A DNA stretch of 64,000 nt from Phreatobacter aquaticus (GTDB taxonomy: Bacteria > Pseudomonadota > Alphaproteobacteria > Rhizobiales > Phreatobacteraceae): contig NZ_CP039865.1 in the NCBI RefSeq assembly GCF_005160265.1, positions 1,512,828 to 1,576,827 of the forward strand, given 5' to 3'. The position numbers and the translations under genes were made by a program. Position 1 is the first letter of the stretch. Every line of letters begins with the position of its first letter. A model generated the notes under the pieces. That model was not told the origin of the DNA and ran no database searches. It saw nothing but the letters and a program-made list of their open reading frames with translations. This document shows, one piece after another, positions 1 through 11,770 of this stretch.

Positions 1-1
1 G

Positions 2-256
2 AGCTTCATCACCAAGCCCGGTCCCTTTGTCGAGATGATCGCCGCGACCATTGCCGAGGTGACCGGCCGGCAGCCGGAGCTGTCGACCTCCGGCGGTACG
101 TCCGATGCCCGCTTCATCAAGGATTATTGCCCGGTGATCGAGTTCGGCCTCGTCGGCCAGACCATGCATGCGGTGGACGAGCGCGTTCCGGTGGCGGATC
201 TCGTCGCGCTGACGGCGATCTACCGGCGGATCCTCGATCGCTATTTCGAGGGCTAG
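2..256 (+). CDS. dapE: Succinyl-diaminopimelate desuccinylase, C-terminal part
   Basis: The gene enters from the left edge, so only about 84 C-terminal residues are present. DapE is a dinuclear zinc amidohydrolase (M20 family) that removes succinate from N-succinyl-LL-diaminopimelate in lysine and peptidoglycan synthesis in the cytoplasm. The segment [18 protein letters not shown] followed by [17 protein letters not shown] matches the conserved C-terminal catalytic domain, including the terminal metal-ligand histidine in QTMHAVDE. The frame ends at a TAG followed by a palindromic repeat. Identification rests on strong motif memory; the missing N-terminus cannot be judged. Confidence 0.93.
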   Translation, partial: SFITKPGPFVEMIAATIAEVTGRQPELSTSGGTSDARFIKDYCPVIEFGLVGQTMHAVDERVPVADLVALTAIYRRILDRYFEG

Positions 257-268
257 GCGATTTTGAAA

Positions 269-406
269 GGTCCTTCGAGGCTCGCCTGCGGCTCGCACCT
301 CAGGATGAGGTAAGGCGAAGTGGCGCCAAGAGGACTGCCTGAGCGGGCACACACTCTCCACCCCTCATCCTGAGGTGCGAGGGCGAAGCCCGAGCCTCGA
401 AGGACC
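269..406. repeat. Intergenic inverted repeat between dapE and truA
   Basis: Two arms of about 42-44 bases (269-310 and 363-406) are nearly perfect reverse complements, built on GGTCCTTCGAGGCTCGC and CCTCATCCTGAGGTGCGAG, with about 50 bases between. Transcribed RNA would form a long hairpin. The same kind of palindrome (cctcatcctgaggtgcgag...cctcgaagg) is, from general knowledge, very abundant between genes in Hyphomicrobiales. It lies between convergent genes, where it may help terminate both. Confidence 0.85.
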
Positions 407-408
407 GC

Positions 409-1215
409 TTACTCGGTCAGACCGTTGTCCTGCGCCGCCGGGTCATCCGGCAGCGGCGCGGCCTCGTCCCGGTAATCCACCTGCGTCAGATAGAGCGCAT
501 GCGCTGGCCCGACTGTCCCGCAGGCCTTGCGATCACGGGCCTCCAGCGCCTTGGCCACATCGTCCGGCGTCCATTGGCCTTCACCGACATGGCGCAGCGT
601 GCCGACCATGGAGCGCACCTGATTGTGCAGGAACGAGCGGGCCGACAGCCGGCAGGCGACCGAGCCATCGGCTTCGCGGGTGATGTCGAACACATCGAGA
701 TTCTTCACCGGCGATTTCGCCTGGCATTCGGTGGCGCGGAAGGTCGTGAAGTCGTGCCGGCCGATGAGGTGGTTGGCGCCGGCCTGCATGGCCTCGATGT
801 CGAGCCGGCGCGGCGACCACCAGGCGCGCTTGCGCTCCAGCGCCAGCTGCGGGCGCCGGTCGACGATCCGGTAGAGATAGTGCCGCCGGATCGCCGAAAA
901 GCGCGCGTCGAACGTCTCCGGCACCTTCTCGGCCGACAGGATCGCGATGGAATCATGTTTGAGAAAGCGGTTGGTGGCATCCCGCACCACCCTGACAGGC
1001 CAGTCGCGGACGAGATCGACATGCGCCACCTGGCCGGTCGCATGGACGCCGGCATCGGTGCGCCCGGCCCCCGCCACTGTCACGTCCTCGCCGGAGAATT
1101 CCCGGATGGCGCTGACGATCTGGCCCTGCACCGACTGGCCATAGCTCGCCGCCTGCATCTGCCAGCCGAGATAGGCCTCGCCGTCATACTCGATGGTCAG
1201 CTTGTAGCGCGGCAT
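409..1215 (-). CDS. truA: tRNA pseudouridine(38-40) synthase TruA
   Basis: TruA isomerises uridines 38-40 of the tRNA anticodon arm. The 268-residue product starts [12 protein letters not shown] and carries the catalytic aspartate in [14 protein letters not shown] (about D54), then the [19 protein letters not shown] region and the C-terminal [15 protein letters not shown] motif. An in-frame extension to 1338 exists but would overlap fmt and adds an Arg/Ser-rich segment not seen in the family, so the start at 1215 is preferred. It lies 10 bases after fmt and is probably cotranscribed with def and fmt. Length fits the family. Confidence 0.96.
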   Translation of the reverse strand: MPRYKLTIEYDGEAYLGWQMQAASYGQSVQGQIVSAIREFSGEDVTVAGAGRTDAGVHATGQVAHVDLVRDWPVRVVRDATNRFLKHDSIAILSAEKVPETFDARFSAIRRHYLYRIVDRRPQLALERKRAWWSPRRLDIEAMQAGANHLIGRHDFTTFRATECQAKSPVKNLDVFDITREADGSVACRLSARSFLHNQVRSMVGTLRHVGEGQWTPDDVAKALEARDRKACGTVGPAHALYLTQVDYRDEAAPLPDDPAAQDNGLTE

Positions 1216-1225
1216 GGCGCTGATG

Positions 1226-2158
1226 CTAGCCGAGTATCGTGCCCGCGCCGAGCTTGGCTCCGCGCAGGAAGTCCGCCGCCACCATCGCCTTCGAACCGGC
1301 GCGCTGGACCTCGACCAGCTGAACGGCTCCCTCGCCACAGGCGATCGTCAGAGCCTCGTCCAGCAGGGTTCCAGGCGTGCCAACGGCCGCGACGCGCTTG
1401 GCCCGCAGCACCTTGACCCGTTCCTTGCCCTTGCCGAGATCGGCCTCGAACCAGGCGCCCGGGAACGGCGACAGGCCACGGATCAGATTGTGGACCTCGG
1501 CCGCCGGCCTGGACCAGTCGATCCGGGCTTCCGCCTTGTCGATCTTGGCGGCATAGGTGACGCCGTCCTGCGCCTGCGCCACAAAGCCGAGCGAACCACG
1601 CTCGAGTGCGGCCAGTGCGCGCACCATCAGATCGGCACCGAGCCCGCTCATTCGGTCGTGCAGGTCCTGCGCGGTCATGTCCGGGCTGATCGCGATCTTC
1701 TCGACCATGCCGACCGGCCCGGTATCCAGACCTTCGTCCATCTGCATCACCATGACGCCTGTCTCGGCATCGCCCGCCATGATGGCGCGCTGGATGGGAG
1801 CAGCGCCGCGCCAGCGCGGCAGGAGCGAGCCGTGGAGGTTGAGGCAGCCGAGTGCAGGCGCCTCCAGAACCTCCTTCGGCAGGATCAGCCCATAGGCAAC
1901 CACCACAGCGACGTCGGCGCCGAGGCTCGCGAAAGCCTGCTGCGCCTCGGCGGCCCTGAGCGTCTTCGGCGTGAACACGGGAATGCCGAACCGGTCGGCC
2001 AGCTGGTGCACCGGCGTCTTCATTTCCGCCATGCCGCGGCCAGCCGGTTTCGGCGCACGGGTATAGACGGCGACGACCTCGTGGCCCTGCCCGATGATCT
2101 CGGACAGCGTGGGCACGGCGAAATCCGGCGTGCCCATGAAGATGACGCGCAAGCTCAC
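1226..2158 (-). CDS. fmt: Methionyl-tRNA formyltransferase
   Basis: Fmt formylates initiator Met-tRNA using 10-formyltetrahydrofolate. The 310-residue protein starts [18 protein letters not shown], a classic Fmt N-terminus. The catalytic triad is visible as N107 and H109 in [20 protein letters not shown] and D145 in [11 protein letters not shown]-terminal OB-like tRNA-binding domain follows from about residue 205. Its start overlaps the def stop by 4 bases (ATGA), so deformylase and formyltransferase are translationally coupled, the usual bacterial arrangement. Confidence 0.97.
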   Translation of the reverse strand: MSLRVIFMGTPDFAVPTLSEIIGQGHEVVAVYTRAPKPAGRGMAEMKTPVHQLADRFGIPVFTPKTLRAAEAQQAFASLGADVAVVVAYGLILPKEVLEAPALGCLNLHGSLLPRWRGAAPIQRAIMAGDAETGVMVMQMDEGLDTGPVGMVEKIAISPDMTAQDLHDRMSGLGADLMVRALAALERGSLGFVAQAQDGVTYAAKIDKAEARIDWSRPAAEVHNLIRGLSPFPGAWFEADLGKGKERVKVLRAKRVAAVGTPGTLLDEALTIACGEGAVQLVEVQRAGSKAMVAADFLRGAKLGAGTILG

Positions 2159-2673
2159 GCGCCCGCCTCGCGCTTCGCCTGCTTGGTGAACTTCTTGATC
2201 ACCCGCTCGCGCTTCAGCCGCGAGATGTAGTCGATGAACAGCACGCCGTTCAGATGGTCGACCTCGTGCTGCACGCAGGTGGCGAGAATTCCGTCGCAGT
2301 CGAGCGCAACGCGCTTGCCGTCGAGGTCGAGGAACTCCACCGTGCAGCGCGCCGGGCGCTCCACGTCCTCGTAATATTCGGGGATGGAGAGGCAGCCTTC
2401 CTCATAGACGTTGAGCTCTTCCGAACGCCAGGTGATCTCCGGATTGATCAGCACGATCGGCGTCTTCGGCTCGTCCTTGCGGGCGATGTCGATGGTGACC
2501 AGGCGCTTCGGCACGGCGATCTGGATCGCGGCCAGCCCGATGCCGGGCGCCTCGTACATGGTTTCCAGCATGTCGTCGGCGAGCTTGCGGATGTCCCGTG
2601 TGACCTCGGCCACCGGCTCGCTCACCAGCTTCAGCCGGGGGTCGGGAATGCAGATGATCTCGCGGAGCGCCAT
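2155..2673 (-). CDS. def: Peptide deformylase
   Basis: Def removes the formyl group from nascent proteins. The 172-residue protein has all three family motifs: GIGLAAIQ (about 44-51), EGCLSIPE with metal ligand C94, and QHEVDHLNG with ligands H136 and H140 and catalytic E137. It is the first gene of the minus-strand def-fmt-truA unit; the region upstream holds a palindromic repeat and a divergent-convergent gap to the MarR gene. No unusual features. Confidence 0.97.
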   Translation of the reverse strand: MALREIICIPDPRLKLVSEPVAEVTRDIRKLADDMLETMYEAPGIGLAAIQIAVPKRLVTIDIARKDEPKTPIVLINPEITWRSEELNVYEEGCLSIPEYYEDVERPARCTVEFLDLDGKRVALDCDGILATCVQHEVDHLNGVLFIDYISRLKRERVIKKFTKQAKREAGA

Positions 2674-2800
2674 GGAACGGGTCTTCTGAAGCGGGGTCGC
2701 CGGCCTCGCGGGCCGTTGTTGGGCCTGAGTTAAGCGTCCGGCGGGGCGGGGTCAATGTTGTGGGGGCGGAAGGAGGGGCGGTGGGCGGGGCACACGAACC

Positions 2801-2941
2801 CTTCACCCGCCCCTGGAGGGAGAGGGTCGGCGGCCAAAGGCCGACGGGGTGGGGTGGCATAGCGGCGGTGGGTTGTCACCTCACCCCACCCCGATCTCGC
2901 TCACGCTCGATCGACCCTCCCCCTCCAGGGGAGGGTGAAAG
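2801..2941. repeat. GC-rich palindromic intergenic repeat, copy A
   Basis: Outer arms read CTTCACCC..CCCCTGGAGGG at the left and CCCTCCCCCTCCAGGGGAGG at the right, with inner arms CGGGGTGGGGTG and CACCCCACCCCG. The 292-base gap between def and the MarR gene is essentially this element. A second copy with the same arms lies at 7460-7597, sharing about 50 bases of near identity across the right half. It is a dispersed non-coding repeat that could fold into a cruciform or a strong RNA hairpin. Confidence 0.85.
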
Positions 2942-2965
2942 GTCGCGTCGATTGCTCCGCCAAGC

Positions 2966-3445
2966 TCACATCGCCTTCAAGAGCGCCAGCAGGCGTAGTC
3001 GATCGGGCTCGCTCAAGCCCGCCGTGGCGCGCGCCTCGTGCTCGGCCACCACCGCCTTGGCGCGCACCAGCAAGTCCGTGCCGGCCGGTGTCAGCATCAG
3101 CGCGTGGCTGCGCCGGTCGACTTCGGAGCGGGTGCGGCGAGCGAGCCCGCGGGCTTCGAACTCGTCCATCATCGCGACGAAGTTCGGCCGCTGGATGCCG
3201 AGGCCGGCGGCGATCTCGCGCTGGCTGCGTCCGGGATTGGCCTCGATCAGCAGGAGCGCCGAGAACTGCGCCGGCCTGAGCGCCAAGGGCTCGAAAGACC
3301 GGATGAAATCCTCGAAGACCCTCAGCTGGGCGCGGCGCAGCACATAGCCGACAAGACCGGGCAACATGCCGAAATCGAGCGTTTCCGCGCCGTCTTTCGC
3401 GTCTGCGGCCACGCGCGGCTTGCGGCTTGGTGTCACCATGATCAT
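2966..3445 (-). CDS. MarR-family transcriptional regulator (probable hydroxycinnamate-type repressor)
   Basis: The 159-residue protein has the winged-helix MarR fold: LRPAQFSALLLIEANPG, the recognition region QREIAAGLGIQRPNFVAMMD, and the wing RTRSEVDRRSHALMLTPAG. The start could be M1 (MIMV) or M3. It diverges from the Liv-type transporter operon, and a 19-bp near-palindrome lies in the shared promoter, 44 bases upstream of its start. The same half-site lies upstream of the crotonase-fcs operon at 14517. In known systems (CouR, FerR families) such MarR proteins are repressors released by hydroxycinnamoyl-CoA thioesters. The regulator class is clear; the inducer is inferred. Confidence 0.85.
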   Translation of the reverse strand: MIMVTPSRKPRVAADAKDGAETLDFGMLPGLVGYVLRRAQLRVFEDFIRSFEPLALRPAQFSALLLIEANPGRSQREIAAGLGIQRPNFVAMMDEFEARGLARRTRSEVDRRSHALMLTPAGTDLLVRAKAVVAEHEARATAGLSEPDRLRLLALLKAM

Positions 3446-3488
3446 TCTGCCTGGCCGATGGTCGTTTCGGTTGATCCCATGTTCAAAA

Positions 3489-3507
3489 TAGTTATAGTCT
3501 ATATCTA
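3489..3507. promoter_or_regulatory. Candidate MarR operator between marR and liv operon
   Basis: TAGTTATAGTCTATATCTA is a dyad with 8 of 9 base pairs matching around a central T. It sits in a short AT-rich stretch of a GC-rich genome, 44 bases before the MarR start and about 90 before the permease start. Thirteen of the first 15 bases (TAGTTATnGTnTATA) recur, inverted, at 14517-14535 ahead of the aromatic catabolic operon. Binding is inferred. Confidence 0.6.
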
Positions 3508-3596
3508 ATTCATAAGAAACCCTCGGGAGGGGGCATGCCAGCGTTCCAGACGGGCGGCCTTATGCCGCCCAATCCCCGGTCGGGGGGCGCCACGCC

Positions 3597-4637
3597 ATGG
3601 ATCTGACCATCATCCTGTTCCTCGTGCAGGACGGTGTCACCAATGGCGCCATCTATGCCCTGCTCGGCCTCGCGCTTGTGCTGGTCTTTGCCGTCACGCG
3701 GGTGATCTTCGTGCCGCAGGGCGAGTTCGTCGCCTATGGCGGCCTGACCTTCGCCCTGCTGGAAGCCGGCCGCATGCCAGGCACGGCCTATATGGCGCTG
3801 GCCTTCGGGGTCGCGGCCTTCGTGTTCGAACTGGTCTCGCGCCGCCGTGTTCTGGAGCCTGCCAAGGTCGCGCGCGATGCCGCCTTCACGCTCGGCCTGC
3901 CGCTTCTCGTGCTGGCCGCCACCAAAGTGTCGCTGTCGCTGGGTGGCGGATCGCTGGTCAATCTGGCGCTGACCATCGCCATCGTCGCCCCCATCGGCCC
4001 CTATCTCTACCGCGTCGCGTTCCAGCCGATCGCCGATGCCTCCGTGCTGGTCCTGCTGATCGCGGCTGTGGCCGTCCATCTCGCCATGACTGGCATCGGC
4101 CTTGTCTTTTTCGGCCCCGAAGGCCTGCGCGCGCCGCCGCTGTCGGGCGCGGTCCTGCCGGTCGGACCGATCGTCGTCACCGGGCAGAATCTGGCGATCT
4201 ACGCCATCACGATCCTGCTGATTGTCGCGCTCTGGCTGTTCTTCAACCACACGCTCGCCGGCAAGGCCTTGCGCGCCACCGCCATCAACCGCACGGGTGC
4301 GCGCCTCGTCGGCATCCGGCTGGGGCTGTCTGGCCACATCGCCTTCACACTCGCCGCCATCATCGGCGCGGTGTCCGGCGTGCTCATCGTGCCGATGACC
4401 ACGCTCTATTACGACACCGGCTTCTTCGTCGGCCTGAAGGGCTTCGCCGCAGCCATCATCGGCGGTCTCGTCAGCTATCCGCTGACGGCCGCGGCGGCCA
4501 TCGTCGTCGGCACGGTGGAATCCTTCGCCTCGTTCCATGCGAGCGCGATGAAGGAGGTCATCGTCTTCACCCTGCTCATCCCGGTCCTGCTGTGGCGCTC
4601 GCTCGCCTCGCCCCATTCCGACGACGAGGAGGAGTGA
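3597..4637 (+). CDS. livH: Branched-chain-amino-acid-type ABC transporter permease (LivH family)
   Basis: A 346-residue polytopic inner-membrane protein with about eight hydrophobic segments. The start FLVQDGVTNGAIYALLGLAL and the loop ALRATAINRTGARLVGIR (the EAA-like cytoplasmic loop that contacts the ATPase) are typical of LivH. It forms a heterodimer with the LivM part of the next gene, one base downstream (stop 4637, start 4639). Liv-family importers in soil alphaproteobacteria often carry aromatic acids rather than amino acids; the linked binding protein at 8866 and the aromatic operon suggest that here. Confidence 0.9.
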   Translation: MDLTIILFLVQDGVTNGAIYALLGLALVLVFAVTRVIFVPQGEFVAYGGLTFALLEAGRMPGTAYMALAFGVAAFVFELVSRRRVLEPAKVARDAAFTLGLPLLVLAATKVSLSLGGGSLVNLALTIAIVAPIGPYLYRVAFQPIADASVLVLLIAAVAVHLAMTGIGLVFFGPEGLRAPPLSGAVLPVGPIVVTGQNLAIYAITILLIVALWLFFNHTLAGKALRATAINRTGARLVGIRLGLSGHIAFTLAAIIGAVSGVLIVPMTTLYYDTGFFVGLKGFAAAIIGGLVSYPLTAAAAIVVGTVESFASFHASAMKEVIVFTLLIPVLLWRSLASPHSDDEEE

Positions 4638-4638
4638 C

Positions 4639-6399
4639 ATGCGCCGCGCCGCCATCCCCCTCTTTGCCCTCGTCCTGGCGCTGGTGCCGCTCATTCCCGG
4701 CATCTCGTCGTTCTGGATTACGCTGCTCGACAATATCGGCCTGGCGGCCCTGGTCGCCATGGGCCTCGTCCTGCTCACCGGCGTCGGCGGGCTCACCTCC
4801 TTCGGACAGGCCGCCTTCTGCGGCTTCGCCGCCTATACCTCCGCCGTTCTGACCACCCAATACGGCTTCAATCCCTGGGCGACCCTGCCTTTCGCGCTCG
4901 CCGTCACCGGCCTTGCCGCCGTCATCCTCGGCCTAGTGACCGTGCGCCTCTCGGGCCACTTCCTGCCGCTCGGCACCATCTGCTGGGGCTTCAGCCTCTA
5001 TTACGTCTTCGCCAATATCGAGATGCTCGGCCGCCATGACGGCATTTCCGGCATCCCGCCGCTGTCACTGTTCGGCTATTCGCTGATCGATCCGCGCGCG
5101 GTCTATTACGTCATCTGGGCCTTCGTCATCGCGGCGGCGCTGATCACCGCGAACCTGCTCGATTCCCGCGAAGGCCGCGCCATCCGCGCGCTGCGCGGCG
5201 GACGGGTCGCGGCTGAGGCCTTCGGGATCAACCCTGCCTGGGTCAAGCTCAAGGTCTTCGTCTATGCGGCCCTGCTGGCGGGCCTCTCCGGCTGGCTCTA
5301 TGCCCATGTCCAGCGCGCCGTGAACCCGACACCCTTCGGCATCAACCCCGGCATCGAATATCTGTTCATGGCGGTGCTTGGCGGCGCCGGCCAGGTCTGG
5401 GGCGCGGTCATCGGCGCCGGTCTGGTCGTGATGCTCAAGGATGCGCTTCAGCGCATCGTTCCGGTCGTGTTCGGCACGTCCTTCCCGCTCGAGACGGTGG
5501 TCTATGGCGTGGCGCTCATCGTCATCCTGCAGGTGGCGCGCGAGGGGCTGTGGCCGCGGCTTGCAGCCCTCGTACCGCCGGCCCCGCCGCCGGATGTCGA
5601 TCTTGCCGCCGAGCCGCTACCCGTCCGGACGCGCAGTGCGGCGACCCCGATCCTGTCGCTCGATCGCGCCCGCAAGGCCTTTGGCGGTCTTGTCGCGGTG
5701 AATGACGTCTCCTTCGCCGTCGAGCGTGGCGATATCGTCGCGCTGATCGGGCCGAACGGCGCGGGCAAGAGCACCACCTTCAATCTCATCACCGGGGTGC
5801 TTGGCCTCACATCGGGCTCGGTGACATTTGCCGGCCAAAAGATAGCCGGCATAGGACCTCAGGCCATTGCGAGCCTCGGCATTGCGCGCTCGTTCCAGCA
5901 CGTGAAGCTGCTGCCGGAGATGAGCGTGCTCGACAATGTCGCGCTTGGCGCCCATCTGCGCGGCTCCCAGGGCTTCCTTGCCGGGCTGTTCCGGCTGGAT
6001 CGCGCCGAGGAGCGGCGACTCAAGGCCGAAGCAGCCCGCCAGATCGCCCGCGTTGGCCTCGCCGAGCACATGCACAAGCCGGCGGGATCGCTGGCGCTCG
6101 GCCAGCAGCGCATCGTCGAGATCGCCCGCGCGCTGGCACTCGATCCCGAACTGCTGCTCCTCGACGAACCTGCGGCGGGGCTCCGCCATTTCGAGAAGAC
6201 GGCCCTCGCCGATCTCCTGCGCCAGCTAAAAGGCGAGGGCGTCTCGGTCCTGCTGGTCGAGCATGACATGGGCTTCGTGATGAACCTCACCGACCACATC
6301 GTCGTGCTGGATTTCGGCACCCGCATCGCCGAGGGGCCGCCCGCCATCATCAAGAAGGACCCGGCCGTGCTTGCCGCCTATCTCGGAGCCGCCGAATGA
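4639..6399 (+). CDS. Fused Liv-type permease and ATPase (LivM-LivG)
   Basis: The 586-residue protein joins a LivM permease (residues about 1-310, many hydrophobic segments, loop [20 protein letters not shown]) to a LivG ATP-binding domain (about 333-586). The ATPase has Walker [10 protein letters not shown] near residue 371, signature LALGQQR, Walker [12 protein letters not shown] and switch histidine VEHDMGF. Between them is a Pro/Ala-rich linker. Such fusions are known in this family. The protein pairs with LivH in the membrane and LivF in the cytoplasm; livF overlaps its end by 4 bases. Confidence 0.93.
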   Translation: MRRAAIPLFALVLALVPLIPGISSFWITLLDNIGLAALVAMGLVLLTGVGGLTSFGQAAFCGFAAYTSAVLTTQYGFNPWATLPFALAVTGLAAVILGLVTVRLSGHFLPLGTICWGFSLYYVFANIEMLGRHDGISGIPPLSLFGYSLIDPRAVYYVIWAFVIAAALITANLLDSREGRAIRALRGGRVAAEAFGINPAWVKLKVFVYAALLAGLSGWLYAHVQRAVNPTPFGINPGIEYLFMAVLGGAGQVWGAVIGAGLVVMLKDALQRIVPVVFGTSFPLETVVYGVALIVILQVAREGLWPRLAALVPPAPPPDVDLAAEPLPVRTRSAATPILSLDRARKAFGGLVAVNDVSFAVERGDIVALIGPNGAGKSTTFNLITGVLGLTSGSVTFAGQKIAGIGPQAIASLGIARSFQHVKLLPEMSVLDNVALGAHLRGSQGFLAGLFRLDRAEERRLKAEAARQIARVGLAEHMHKPAGSLALGQQRIVEIARALALDPELLLLDEPAAGLRHFEKTALADLLRQLKGEGVSVLLVEHDMGFVMNLTDHIVVLDFGTRIAEGPPAIIKKDPAVLAAYLGAAE

Positions 6400-7106
6400 C
6401 CGCGCTGCTCAGCCTTCGCGATCTCTCGGTCTCCTATGGCCATGTCGATGCGGTTTCCGGCGTCACCGTCGAGGTGGGCAAGGGCGAGATCGTCACCGTC
6501 ATCGGCGCCAATGGGGCCGGCAAGAGCACGCTGCTCAATGCCGCCATGGGCCTCTTGCCGGCGTCGGGCGAGATCCATTTCGAGGGCCGGGATATCGGCC
6601 CCATCGAGGCAGAGGATCGCGTCGGGTTGGGACTATGTCTCGTCGCCGAGAAACGCGAACTCTTTGCCTCCATGAGCGTCGAGGACAATCTGGTGCTCGG
6701 TGCCTTCCGCGTGGCCCGCGCCGAGGCGGCCCGCGCGCTGCAGGAAGTGTTCGACCGGTTCCCGAGGCTTCTGGAGCGGCGCAAGCAGATGGCCGGCACC
6801 CTGTCCGGCGGTGAGCGCCAGATGCTCGCCATGGGCCGCGCGCTGATGAGCCGGCCGCGCCTCCTGATGCTGGACGAGCCGAGCCTCGGCCTCGCGCCGA
6901 AGATCGTCGCGGACATCTTCGCGATCATCGCCGACCTGCGCGCCGCCGGCACCGCCATCCTGCTGGTCGAGCAGAATGCCCGCGCGGCGCTGGCCGCCGC
7001 AGACCGCGCCTATGTCATGGAGCTCGGGCGCATCAGCCTGGAAGGCAAGGCGGCGGAGCTCGCCAAGGACAGCCGGATCGTCGAGAGCTATCTGGGTCTC
7101 GGCTAA
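6396..7106 (+). CDS. livF: Liv-type ABC transporter ATP-binding protein
   Basis: The 236-residue ATPase has Walker A IGANGAGKSTLL, Q-loop region VAEKRELF, signature LSGGERQMLAMGRAL, Walker B LLMLDEPSLGLAP and switch VEQNARAAL, all typical of LivF. Its start overlaps the fused LivM-LivG stop (ATGA). No binding protein follows; the likely partner is the minus-strand binding protein at 8866-10038 in the adjacent catabolic operon. Confidence 0.93.
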   Translation: MTALLSLRDLSVSYGHVDAVSGVTVEVGKGEIVTVIGANGAGKSTLLNAAMGLLPASGEIHFEGRDIGPIEAEDRVGLGLCLVAEKRELFASMSVEDNLVLGAFRVARAEAARALQEVFDRFPRLLERRKQMAGTLSGGERQMLAMGRALMSRPRLLMLDEPSLGLAPKIVADIFAIIADLRAAGTAILLVEQNARAALAAADRAYVMELGRISLEGKAAELAKDSRIVESYLGLG

Positions 7107-7175
7107 CCAGCGCGAGCCGGAACCATTCGAGCAACCATCGGTTGCCTCTCCGTGCTGTAGCCGGGGAGGCAAGCC

Positions 7176-7421
7176 ATGACCCATTTCATGATGACGACCA
7201 ATCTGAGGATCGCGATCCTGATCTTCATGATGACGCAAGGCGTGCTGTTCGGCATCGGCGCCGTCACCATCCTGTCGATGCCCTACCTGTCCGAGCGTGC
7301 CTGGGAGCTGTTTCCCTGGATGGTAGCCGCCAGCTTCGTGATCGCCGCGCCGATCGCCTGGCTGATCGCGCCGATGTTGCGCGCCCGTTACGAGATGCGC
7401 AGCCGGGCGCCCAGCATCTGA
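7176..7421 (+). CDS. Small two-helix membrane protein, unknown
   Basis: The 81-residue product has two hydrophobic segments (about residues 9-33 and 46-68), a short loop SERAWELFP and a basic C-terminal tail RARYEMRSRAP. A GGGGAGG Shine-Dalgarno-like stretch sits just upstream of the ATG. It lies 69 bases after livF on the same strand and could be read through from the liv operon. I do not recognise the family. The hydrophobic pattern and start signal support it as a real gene. Confidence 0.65.
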   Translation: MTHFMMTTNLRIAILIFMMTQGVLFGIGAVTILSMPYLSERAWELFPWMVAASFVIAAPIAWLIAPMLRARYEMRSRAPSI

Positions 7422-7459
7422 GTTCTCTGGCGTGGATGGCCACGAGGAGGCCAGAGCGG

Positions 7460-7597
7460 CTTCACTCTCCCCTGGAGCGGGAGGGTCGGCGACCGCAGGT
7501 CGACGGGGTGGGGTGACAGCAGCCCAACCTCACATTCACCCCACCCCGATCTCGCTTGACGCTCGATCGACCCTCCCCCTCCAGGGGAGGGTGGGAA
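7460..7597. repeat. GC-rich palindromic intergenic repeat, copy B
   Basis: Same architecture as the element at 2801-2941: CTCTCCCCTGGAGCGGGAGG pairs with CCCTCCCCCTCCAGGGGAGG, and CGACGGGGTGGGGTG pairs with CACCCCACCCCG. It lies between the convergent small membrane gene and pobA and may act as a two-way terminator. Two copies in 5 kb show it is a dispersed repeat. Confidence 0.85.
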
Positions 7598-7619
7598 GTG
7601 GCGCGGCTGAGCTCACGTC

Positions 7620-10038
<2,419 letters not shown>

Positions 10039-10095
10039 GTCGTTCTCCCTTGGGTTGGACTGGACCGCTTGGCGCGGTCTCGTTGTTCGGTGATG

Positions 10096-10515
10096 TCAGG
10101 CTGTCTGAAAGGCGTCGATGATCTCTTGCGGAATGGACGTGCCCTTGATGCCGCCGGTGTCGGGATCGCGCCGCACCAGCACCCGCGTCTCGAAGCCCTC
10201 GATCGCCAGCGTCTCGCCCTTCAGCACGCGATGCTCGACATCGAAACTCGACCGCCTGAATTCGGCAATCCGGCTTTCGATGATGATCTCGTCGCCGAAT
10301 TTCGACGGCACGAGAAACTTGGCACGGGTATCGACCATTGGATAGCCCACCACCTCGAAGCGCTTGAGCATGGCGGGCTTGGGAAAGCCGGCGGCGCCGA
10401 ACAGATGGGCGGTGGCGGCATCGAACATGCCGAAATAGCGCGGATACCAGACGATGCCGGCGGGGTCGCAATCGCCCCATTCGATCATCACGGTCCGGCG
10501 GTTGACGAGGCTCAT
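10096..10515 (-). CDS. 4-hydroxybenzoyl-CoA thioesterase-like hot-dog thioesterase
   Basis: The 139-residue protein opens with a segment containing EWGDCDPAGIVWYPRYF. The aspartate at position 17 matches in motif and in position the catalytic Asp17 of Pseudomonas 4-hydroxybenzoyl-CoA thioesterase. The single hot-dog fold length is right. In the operon it follows thiolase by 4 bases and precedes the binding protein; together with PobA downstream it would release hydroxybenzoate from the CoA ester made by side-chain shortening. The family covers other acyl-CoA substrates, so specificity is inferred. Confidence 0.87.
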   Translation of the reverse strand: MSLVNRRTVMIEWGDCDPAGIVWYPRYFGMFDAATAHLFGAAGFPKPAMLKRFEVVGYPMVDTRAKFLVPSKFGDEIIIESRIAEFRRSSFDVEHRVLKGETLAIEGFETRVLVRRDPDTGGIKGTSIPQEIIDAFQTA

Positions 10516-10519
10516 GGGG

Positions 10520-11770
10520 TCACCGTGCGCTCATGTTTTCGACGAGCATGGCAATGCCCTGACCGCCGCCAATGCAGGCCGAGGCAATGCCGTAGCGCAG
10601 GCCGTTGCGCTTCAGTTCGCGGGACACTGTCACCGCGAGGCGAATGCCCGTTGCCGCCAGTGGATGGCCGATGGCGATCGCACCACCATTGACGTTGAAC
10701 TTGTCCTCGTCGATCCCGAGCTCGCGGGCGCAGGCCATGGCCTGGGCGCCGAAGGCCTCGTTGATCTCGATCCGGTCGATATCGGCGAGGCTCAGGCCGG
10801 CTTTCGCCAGCAGCGCCTGGATGGCCGGCACCGGGCCGATGCCCATGATCTCGGGCGGCACGCCGACGCTTGCCGCAGCGACGATCCGCGACAAGGGCGA
10901 CAGCCCGCGCGCCTTGGCGAAGGCGGCGCTCGCCACCACAGCCGCCGCTGCGCCATCGACCACTGCGGAGGAATTGCCGCCGGTCTGCACGCCGCCGAAG
11001 GCCGGGCGGATCTTCGCCAGCGCTTCCACCGAGGAGGGCCGGATATGGGTGTCGGCGGTGACATGGTCGCCGCGCTTGAGTTTGATGGCGCGCGGCTCGA
11101 TACCGTCGCGGGCGAAGGTCTCGTCGGTCACCTCGACGATCTCGCCGGCCAGGAACCCGCTCTCCTGGGCTGCGACCGCACGCGCGAACGAGCGCGCCGC
11201 AAACTGATCGACTTCGGCCCGGCTGATCTGGTGTCGGCGGGCGAGGTTCTCGGCCGTGCCGCCCATGGCCACATTGGCGGCGGGATCGAGCAGCGCTTCC
11301 CAGAGGAAATCCTTGAACTCGACCTGGCCCATGCGGAAGCCGCCGCGATGGGTGTAGGCGGCGACCGGATTGCGGCTCATCGATTCCGCGCCGACGCACA
11401 GCGCCGCGTCCGCCCGGCCGAGCTGCACCGCATCGGCGGCCTGGCTGAGCACTTCGATGCCGGTGCCGCAGACCCGCTGCACCAGATGAGCCGGCACCTC
11501 GATGGGCACGCCGGAATAGAGCCCGACATGGCGCGGCAGCATGTAGGCGTCATAGCTCGCCTGGGCCATCGAGCCGCAGATGACCGTGCCGATCGCCTCG
11601 CCCTCGATGCCGGTCTTCTTCAGGACCTCGCGGCCGACCTTGATGCCGAGATCGATCGGCGAGACGAGGCCGAGCGCGCCATTGTAGTCGACGAAGGGCG
11701 TGCGGACGCCGTCCACCAGAACGACATCGGTCCAGGAAGCGGTGACGGCACGGGGAGGGGACTGGCTCAT
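10520..11770 (-). CDS. Acetyl-CoA acetyltransferase-family thiolase
   Basis: The 416-residue protein has the thiolase nucleophile cysteine in VQRVCGTGIEVL (C101), the INEAFGAQAMA motif, GGAIAIGHPLAATG with the catalytic histidine, and the second active cysteine in SACIGGGQG. The residue before the first cysteine region is QRV rather than the usual NR, a mild variant. The start overlaps the fcs stop by 4 bases. In this operon it would cleave a 3-ketoacyl-CoA from a hydroxycinnamate side chain to acetyl-CoA and an aromatic acyl-CoA. Confidence 0.92.
   Translation of the reverse strand: MSQSPPRAVTASWTDVVLVDGVRTPFVDYNGALGLVSPIDLGIKVGREVLKKTGIEGEAIGTVICGSMAQASYDAYMLPRHVGLYSGVPIEVPAHLVQRVCGTGIEVLSQAADAVQLGRADAALCVGAESMSRNPVAAYTHRGGFRMGQVEFKDFLWEALLDPAANVAMGGTAENLARRHQISRAEVDQFAARSFARAVAAQESGFLAGEIVEVTDETFARDGIEPRAIKLKRGDHVTADTHIRPSSVEALAKIRPAFGGVQTGGNSSAVVDGAAAAVVASAAFAKARGLSPLSRIVAAASVGVPPEIMGIGPVPAIQALLAKAGLSLADIDRIEINEAFGAQAMACARELGIDEDKFNVNGGAIAIGHPLAATGIRLAVTVSRELKRNGLRYGIASACIGGGQGIAMLVENMSAR

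Noticed and set aside
499-1416. Long plus-strand open frame opposite truA and the end of fmt
   Set aside because: It is the antisense of well-supported truA; long antisense frames are expected at this GC content and its protein has no sensible motif.
4639-6399. Frameshift or assembly error joining permease and ATPase
   Set aside because: The frame is continuous through a typical linker and such LivM-LivG fusions are known; no sign of a lost stop.
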